Shown here: positions 58,200-64,000 of the stretch, one piece after another
Layout: every line of letters begins with the position of its first letter
Position numbering within the stretch: position 1 is the first letter of the stretch
Assembly: GCF_902459465.1 (NCBI RefSeq)
Contig: NC_047081.1
Location: 1,798,001-1,862,000 of the forward strand
Origin: Asterias rubens
Lineage: Eukaryota; Echinodermata; Asteroidea; Forcipulatida; Asteriidae
Reading direction: 5' to 3'
Length of the DNA: 64,000 bases
The notes under the pieces: model-generated
What the model was told of the DNA's origin: nothing
The model's input: only the letters and a program-made list of their open reading frames with translations
Databases searched by the model: none
Translations under genes and position numbers: made by a program

Positions 58200-60650
58200 T
58201 CACCATTTTGAATCCGCTGGCAGGGCTTGGAATAAGGGCTCCAGGAGCGTTTCCCGCACAGTGCGTGAAATATCGTCCCACGTGAATATCTTGACCCCTT
58301 CACAGTATTCAGGGTAGGGGTCAATGGGGTCCAAAGCAAACGGCTCGTCGTAGTCTTTGCTATAAAAAATCAAAACAAGACACACAGCCATTATGGTTAC
58401 TTAAAAAATGAAAAATGGGATGGGGGTGGACTGTATAGAGTAAAGCCATTCATCCAAAGTGTACTGTGTTGGTAGAGTCATATTCCTTTACATGCTAGAC
58501 TGGACCTCTCCACATATCCATAAGGGGACGGGTCTCAAATTGTTACTTTTATTGTTTATGTGTATTAATCTTTTGGTTTTTACCCATACACCGATGTGTG
58601 TTAGCACTGTATACTCAGTACTTTCCCGAGTCATGTGACCAAATATCACAGGCATGTTACTCGGGTGGGATTCGAACCCACGACCCTTGCAATTCTAGAG
58701 CAGTGTTTTACCAACTAGACTACCGAGGTTTGCCCGGTTGCTAGAGGCAGTTCGAATCCTATGTTTTGGCAGCGGGTACCACAACGATGTGGTTAAAACA
58801 TTTTTTACCAATAAACCATTTTGTTCTCAATTTGATGACTAAGCCATGCCTCAAAGTTAAATGACATGGGGAGTCATATTCATTGATATCCTAGACTTTG
58901 GACCATTCTACACATCTAAAAGGGGGTAGATCTCAGAGTTTTTTTTAAGGGACAGACAGCTATTTCAACTCATTTGTACTATGCACATTTTTAGCATGGA
59001 TTTATTGAGTTCACCCCTTACCCTTGTGAGCTTTCGAAAACAATATTTTCAACACCTTAAAAACATGTGAGTTTTCCTGCTCATAGTAATTTGTGTTAAA
59101 AAAAATGTTTTTTAAACCTTGCAAGAATCTTTCGCCATTTTTCATCTGATACTCGTCTCGGGTAGGCCCGCCGTTCACTCTCATCCCAGGTGATCTTGAT
59201 ATTCTTCCAGTCACTCAGCAGGAGTAGAACCTCCTTCAGCCCGGCAGCAAGCCCGAACCCCTCCCCGGCACCACTCCCCTCCCAACAGTGGACAACGAAC
59301 AACTCAAAGAACCGACCGTTGGGTTTATCCCTTCGGAGTCTGAGCCGATTCCACCTCCAGCACTTGATCATCAGAATCAAATCTTTTACATTTTGGGGAA
59401 GGCTCTGGTTGAAACGATGGCGGATGTCACCCAAGGTTGCCTGGTAGGGAAGCTTATCCGTGTCCTGCATGAACTGGCGGTACATTGTTTCTTTAACAGC
59501 TGTTGAAATGAAAGGATATATGAAGAGACTAGACATTAATAGTAAACTTTCGGGTTCACCCATGTTTCTCTTTTTGTGGGATTGTTGGCTCTGAAAATAG
59601 CCGGTGTGGTCTCGACAGTATACTCTGCTCGTCTTCAGGAGGAGTTGATATTTAATTCAAATTTTACCCCATTTGTCATGATGTGGGACTTGCTCAAGTT
59701 TATTGGTTGTTATGAGTGACGCACGTAGCCTGTGCTAGGAGCCGCCATGTTTGGCTGGAGCATAACATGACATGCATGTTGCAGTGGTTCAGAACTAACC
59801 AGGATTGACGCTCATTGACGTCTGGACGTCGCAGGTTCCAATCCCTTTCAAGTCAAAATGTGTCTTTGTTCCAAATCAACAACTATTTACTGGTGTACGA
59901 AATGATGTCTCTGTAATGAAACAATATAAAGGCAGACTCACATTTACTTGGATTCGCTCCGATGAGGTCCACAGCCGGCATGACCGTTCCGTCATACCAC
60001 TCGTTATTTACCATGATCCTGACTTGAACTGCCCCGTCCTTTAGGCTCTCCTGCCCCCGCAGTCTCACCGCGTCATGTACGCCTCCGGCCTTCAGGAGAT
60101 CTCTTGTTTGAGCCAGTACAGCCTGGATTCCCTTACGGTAGTCTCCAATACTCCGGAAATCTGACAGGTAGAGGGAAAGTTGGAACTCGACATCCTCTTG
60201 TGTCGAGGTCGTTCCCGAAACGAGGTCACCACTCTGCCGAAGAAGGAATGATTTAATTAACACAATGTCAAATAAGCCTGTTGTATGCACGAACAGACGG
60301 CTCCACTTATCAAAGGGTTGGATCTAGGTAAGTCTGTATAAATGGACATGGGATACTTATGTGCTAATAGTTTTTGCCACCTAAACACCCCTTTTAGATC
60401 ACGTGGAACAGTCCAGTTTGGGATATCAATGAATATGACTCCCCGGGTCATTACACTTTGGAGAACCATAATTCCTTACCACGGAGGTCCTGGCAATAGA
60501 GTACGATGCCTGTTTCGTGATGTAGAGAACGAGGTTGCGAAGCACCTGTGCAACCTCGTCTGCAAAATGGTCCCCGTGGCGTAGATGGGTGGACACGAAT
60601 GACGTCAGACCTTTGGGAGTCAATTCCCACGGGGAGGCCTCGCTGGTCAT
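58200..60650 (-). CDS. 2'-5'-oligoadenylate-synthase-like nucleotidyltransferase, four coding exons
   Basis: OAS-family proteins sense double-stranded RNA in the cytoplasm and make 2'-5' oligoadenylates. Exons in coding order: 60650-60480, 60233-59948, 59499-59118, 58359-58200. Phases agree and total 333 codons with the stop (332 residues), close to a single-unit OAS. The N-terminal helix region is LTSFVSTHLRHGDHFADEV. The nucleotidyltransferase loop region is SGDLVSGTTSTQEDVEFQLS (residues 58-77), and MPAVDLIGANPS corresponds to the LPAFD region. The OAS1-C domain follows with FNQSLPQNVKDLILMIKCWR, FFELFVVHCWE and GLKEVLLLLSDW, ending in FALDPIDPYPEYCEGVKIF. Candidate metal ligands are D71, E73 and D138. 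The usual GS of the loop is GD here, so catalysis is uncertain. An acceptor (TTATTTATAG) lies 7-10 bases before the ATG, implying an upstream leader exon. An AATAAA follows the stop. Confidence 0.9.
58575..58740 (-). mobile_element. tRNA-derived SINE
   Basis: The minus strand reads CGGTAGTCTAGTTGGTAAAA (A box), then GTCGTGGGTTCGAATCCC (perfect B box), then a tRNA-unrelated body ACTCGGGAAAGTACTGAG...CTAACACACATCGGTGTATG. The acceptor ends do not pair, so it is not a tRNA gene. A partial relative is at 47440-47570. It lies in the last OAS intron. Confidence 0.75.
59540..59645. repeat. Dispersed repeat with TTGGCTCTGAAAATAGCC
   Basis: It matches 33770-33885 and 7663-7760 over AATAGTAAACTTTCGGGTTC, TTGGCTCTGAAAATAGCCGG and GTGGTCTCGACAGTATACTC. 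It lies in an OAS intron, directly 5' of exon 3. Confidence 0.6.
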
Positions 60651-60714
60651 TGTCCTACTATAAATAAGTCAGTAAAAGATAGTTAGCCGGTAGAAGCATA
60701 CCAACTAAGATACT

Positions 60715-60768
60715 TTGGAACGCTAGGTGGCAGTAGACTTACCAGGTCAACTTCCATTGTTTACATTC
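60715..60768. mobile_element. Half copy of the AGGTGGCAGCAGACTTACC MITE family
   Basis: It contains GGAACGCTAGGTGGCAGTAG and ACTTACCAGGTCAACTTCCATTG-like sequence, ending at TTGTTTAC. The other arm is absent. It lies just upstream of the first OAS coding exon. Confidence 0.7.
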
Positions 60769-62999
60769 TCACCTTTTCGAAACCAATGAACTAAACCACT
60801 CTAGTATGGTCCCGTAATAACAGCCTAAACCAAAATAACAAACATTTTGCGGCAACTCTTTTTCTAGCTTCAAAAGTTTACACCATCGAGGAAATTAAAT
60901 TGTCATCTTTTCATTAAAAGAAATTACCAAATTACGTGGACAAGTTTGCAAGTACGCTATAGTTTGATGAGAATTCACGTTTCGGAACTTAGTTCATAAT
61001 AAGGTCAATATTTGAAACTTCACAGCTGAAAAATGGTAACAAAGAAAAGAACACAGATTCAAATCTCTCAGCTTAATTTCTAAGCTGTTTTGTATCAACA
61101 CTCACCCCTAGATGTGTAAATCGCTCGCCGGCAGGAAAAACTCGAAAATGACGACTGTGGCTTTAAGGCGAAAAGCACAACTGACGTTTAGGAGTTGCTG
61201 TGATTTCCACAGCTCGTTTTAAAATAGTGGTTGATCATCAACACATAAACTACTTGTAACGAAACGAACGCTCTCCAAGTAAAGTAAACATTTCAGTTTT
61301 ATGAGTTAAACCAAGGTTAAACAGAACACTGGGGGAGAAAAACAGACAACGCAGTGTAATGTCTACTACGTGTCGTGTCGCATTTTGAACATTGAAAATC
61401 AACCTTCCCTAAAAAAATAAACTATTCCTACCTTTGACTATCACGTGGCCACTTCATAGTCTATTCCCTCCCATATTTGCCAGGAGTTAATAGCTTTTAA
61501 AGTCCACTCTAAACTCTCCAAACATCATAATGGGTAATGGATAAATACGGTCTCACAGAGACCCTGGCAACAGTAGACGCCATGTTAAGACCGCGTGTGT
61601 GAATCCAATACTACATAAATAAACCTCTGCACTTAATACACTCGGTACCGATTGTAATGCTTGCACTTTGGATTCAGACACTTGAACCGGACTAATTAAA
61701 CAGTTACACAAGTTCATAATTGTCTTACAACGACCTTTACATCGGTTTATACAAACAGAGGCTAAACGTCTGGCGTCACACTTCGTGGCACGCCATATTA
61801 TACCAGCCTAGGGATGCTTTTTTTTTTTTTTTTCTTTTTTTAACAGTGAGGGGTTTTATACTTTTTACCATTAGACATTCATTACGGTGTCGCCATCTTG
61901 ATTTTACTCCATTCCATATCATTGTTACCAAACTGAGGCTGGACGAAATAATAGTCTGGTGCCATGTTTATGCAATGAATATTAGCATTCATGGAAACAG
62001 GGAACACGACTAAGATGGTGTCAGCGTGATGACGGTCTATTCATTGCTTGAGTAGGAGACTACGTTGCGAGGGGCGAGGTGTACAAAACGGCGTTATAGA
62101 AACGTAGTCTGCACTCGAGATCGGAATTGGGTGTGTTACAGTGCAAAACCCCTCGTTGCGGTGTATCAAAAAAGGATGACCGGATGCTGCCAGATGTATC
62201 TTTGACCTCGCATTCATTTCACATGGAGATTTTTAGTAAATTCACATGTACATGTACCGGTCAAAACAATGGAGGACAAATATTACGCAGACGCTGCATT
62301 TTTATGGGCGGCCACATACAACTTAATGTTTACTATCTTCTGAACCGCGATATCTTACCCCCCCCCCCCCCCGAGTAACAGAAACGATAAGGCTTAAATG
62401 AAATAAAGTCAACACAAGTTGTAACTGTTAACATTATTTAATAACCAAATCATGCATACATATCAATTCTGAAGAAATAAAAATCACATTATTATTTATC
62501 ATACATAATTACTCTTTTCGGATATATTACATTTTTACAATTGGTTGGCACATGCCCAGAGATTTTAATCGGAAATATTGTGATGACAGATCATTCTAAT
62601 TTGATAAGAAATTGTATAACTTTATAGAATTTAAGGGAAACCTTTTGCTTATCAATGTTTCAATTTGCAATAATCAAAATTCAATTTTGAATAATAATGT
62701 AAGTAATCATATCTTTATTGGAAATTTTAAGTTAGTATCGGTTTTTTTTATTACATTTAATAAATGTATTAATCGTTATTATTGTTGTTTTTTGCTCTTA
62801 AAAATTCAAGTTTAAATAAATTTGTCAGATCTTCAAATTTGTGCGCACTTTTATATGAATACATTCGCAACTTGAGAAATTATTAAAGTTTTTTGCAGAA
62901 TTTTTAAAGATATTATACAGGGTGGATAAGGATAACAATAATCGTCATTGTTAAAAAATGTTTAGTCTGAAAGCTTAGTAGAAACTAAAGTTAATACCA

Positions 63000-63165
63000 G
63001 AAACATTTTTCCTATGAATTTGTATTCTTCCATTATTCTCTTGCAACTTATTGAGTCAACATTTTTCACAGATAAGTTTAATTTCATGCATGTTGGGATA
63101 CATCAAGTGAGAATACATTACTGGTCTTTGACAATTACTAAACGTGTTCATATAGCACCTTTAAG
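63000..63165. mobile_element. Partial copy of the dominant palindromic MITE
   Basis: One arm only: ATTATTCTCTTGCAACTTAT, GATACATCAAGTGAGAATAC and TGGTCTTTGACAATTACTAA, then a CACCTTTAAG end. Confidence 0.6.
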
Positions 63166-63187
63166 AAAACATGAACCAAAAGTTTTT

Positions 63188-64000
63188 TTAACGGCAACCA
63201 CATTCCTCAACCACCATGTCCTCGTGATGTTTCATAACAATGTTCCCGTGCTCCAGGTAGATCATACTCAACGCAGATAACTTAGTCGGAACACAGCACG
63301 GTTCCGGCGCCATGTCCGGTCTCCCTGTCGACCGCACCATGTTCTGCATAATGGCGTGGTTGCTCGGATTATCCGCGGATCCGAGCGGTCCGGCACATCT
63401 CCCGGCGCACCTGTACGCATTGAATCGTTTCGGGTAGACGATCCAGCTGGCCCAGCCACTGGTGTAGAAGTCCACATCCATCTTGACTCTCCTACAGGTT
63501 CCGGCGTCCCGGCTCTGAGCTATGATCTCACGTAGTAGTTTCTCCTGGATTAGTCGTTCCTGTTCCGCCTTGTTTGCTGAGCTGTAGTGATGTTTCTTCT
63601 CCTTCTTGTTCTTGCGTGATGATGCGCCCCGTTGAGTGCGGACTTTGACTGAGCTCTGAGCGTCGTCGATGATGTTGACCGGCTGCAGTGCACGTGAGAA
63701 GACTACCAGCGTGACATCCTCTAATCCACCGGTGCTGTCGACAGTTTCCTCTCTCTGTGGGATCTCACCAGAGCCGGTCGCTTCGTCGTCGAACAGTGAG
63801 AACGAGGATGAAGATGATGAAAGCGATGAAAACGAAGAGAGCTCTGCTTCGTCTGAGAAAGAGTTCACCGAGTCCTCCGAGCTCTCCGCACCATCACTCA
63901 CTGTGCGGATCTCAAGTTCGTATTTCCCGCGCAGAAAATTGTCCTCACGGAACCAGTGACGTAATCCCTCCGTGACGTCAAACACCTCACTTCCGTCGTA
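63188..64000 (-). CDS. nodal: Nodal-type TGF-beta ligand, 3' exon (5' part beyond the window)
   Basis: A secreted dimeric growth factor; Nodal signals through activin-type receptors and SMAD2/3 and sets body axes in deuterostomes. The frame is open from base 64000, starting YDGSEVFDVTEGLRHWF (propeptide), to the stop at 63188-63190. The propeptide has a serine/acid-rich stretch, then a dibasic-type site RTQR followed by a lysine-rich segment (SRKNKKEKKHH). The mature domain starts near TCRRVKMDVDF and has all seven cysteines: TCRR, YRCAGRC, EPCCVP and EECGCR. WASWIVYPKRFNAYRC and MKHHEDMVVEECGCR are closer to Nodal than to BMP2/4 or Vg1/univin types. The true start codon and earlier exons lie to the right of the window. 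Confidence 0.87.
   Translation of the reverse strand, partial: YDGSEVFDVTEGLRHWFREDNFLRGKYELEIRTVSDGAESSEDSVNSFSDEAELSSFSSLSSSSSSFSLFDDEATGSGEIPQREETVDSTGGLEDVTLVVFSRALQPVNIIDDAQSSVKVRTQRGASSRKNKKEKKHHYSSANKAEQERLIQEKLLREIIAQSRDAGTCRRVKMDVDFYTSGWASWIVYPKRFNAYRCAGRCAGPLGSADNPSNHAIMQNMVRSTGRPDMAPEPCCVPTKLSALSMIYLEHGNIVMKHHEDMVVEECGCR

Larger units (their letters stand above)
60658..63187. other. Spacer between the OAS-like gene and the Nodal exon
   Basis: It should contain the OAS leader exon and promoter and the Nodal 3' untranslated region. Features seen are a half AGGTGGCAGCAGACTTACC MITE (60715-60768), a T run at 61819-61833, a C run at 62358-62371, a very AT-rich stretch (62400-63000) and a dominant-MITE remnant (63000-63165). 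No further exon was recognised. Confidence 0.5.

Noticed and set aside
58650-58745. A possible tRNA gene on the minus strand
   Set aside because: The A and B boxes are good, but the ends do not form an acceptor stem and the sequence continues into a body shared with 47440-47570. It is a SINE.
54207-60650. A functional immune operon joining the lectins and the OAS-like gene
   Set aside because: Both lectins are pseudogenes, the OAS-like gene has its own leader acceptor and candidate poly(A) signal, and proximity alone is not evidence of joint function.
63669-63959. Acidic/serine-rich frame on the plus strand
   Set aside because: It is antisense to the Nodal propeptide and mirrors its low-complexity codons.

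Overview
The window is animal nuclear DNA: intron-rich protein genes with GT-AG introns, AT-rich spacers and many short palindromic transposon relics. The gene set (Nodal, a carbohydrate sulfotransferase, C-type lectins with an apple-like tail, an OAS-like enzyme, monocarboxylate-type transporters, UBE2D) points to an invertebrate deuterostome. An echinoderm, perhaps a sea star, is my best guess, but it is inference. All coding models below were spliced by hand from visible splice sites, with reading phase checked at every junction.

Layout. (1) 44-13,609, minus: 20 in-phase exons of a large cadherin, from the signal peptide down to the left window edge. (2) 17,868-19,046, plus: single-exon Golgi sulfotransferase. 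(3) 20,785-27,313, plus: six-exon UBE2D ubiquitin-conjugating enzyme (147 aa). (4) 27.3-36.3 kb: gene-free spacer with repeats. (5) 36,410-41,483 plus and 44,358-51,606 minus: two convergent SLC16/MCT-like transporters, 514 and 591 aa. Their first two coding exons have identical lengths and phases, so they look like an inverted duplication. The last coding bases of each have been drawn into a tandem repeat. (6) 54,207-54,940 and 56,346-57,387, minus: two tandem copies of an intronless CTLD plus PAN/apple lectin, both disabled but by different lesions. One has two stops and a frameshift; the other has two MITE insertions in the coding sequence. (7) 58,200-60,650, minus: an intact four-exon 2'-5'-oligoadenylate-synthase-like gene (332 aa) with an altered nucleotide-binding loop. 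(8) 63,188-64,000, minus: 3' exon of a Nodal-type TGF-beta ligand, cut by the right edge.

The genes do not form an operon or an obvious pathway. They are unrelated neighbours: adhesion, glycan sulfation, ubiquitination, transport, innate immunity and axis patterning. Two loci have an immune flavour (the lectin pair and the OAS-like gene) and lie next to each other.

The non-coding part is dominated by small inverted-repeat elements of at least seven families. Several have readable target-site duplications, including a 358-bp element flanked by a 10-bp duplication. There are also tRNA-derived SINE pieces, LINE 3' ends, minisatellites and a short interstitial telomeric repeat. I found no bacterial-type system, CRISPR array, true tRNA or rRNA gene.
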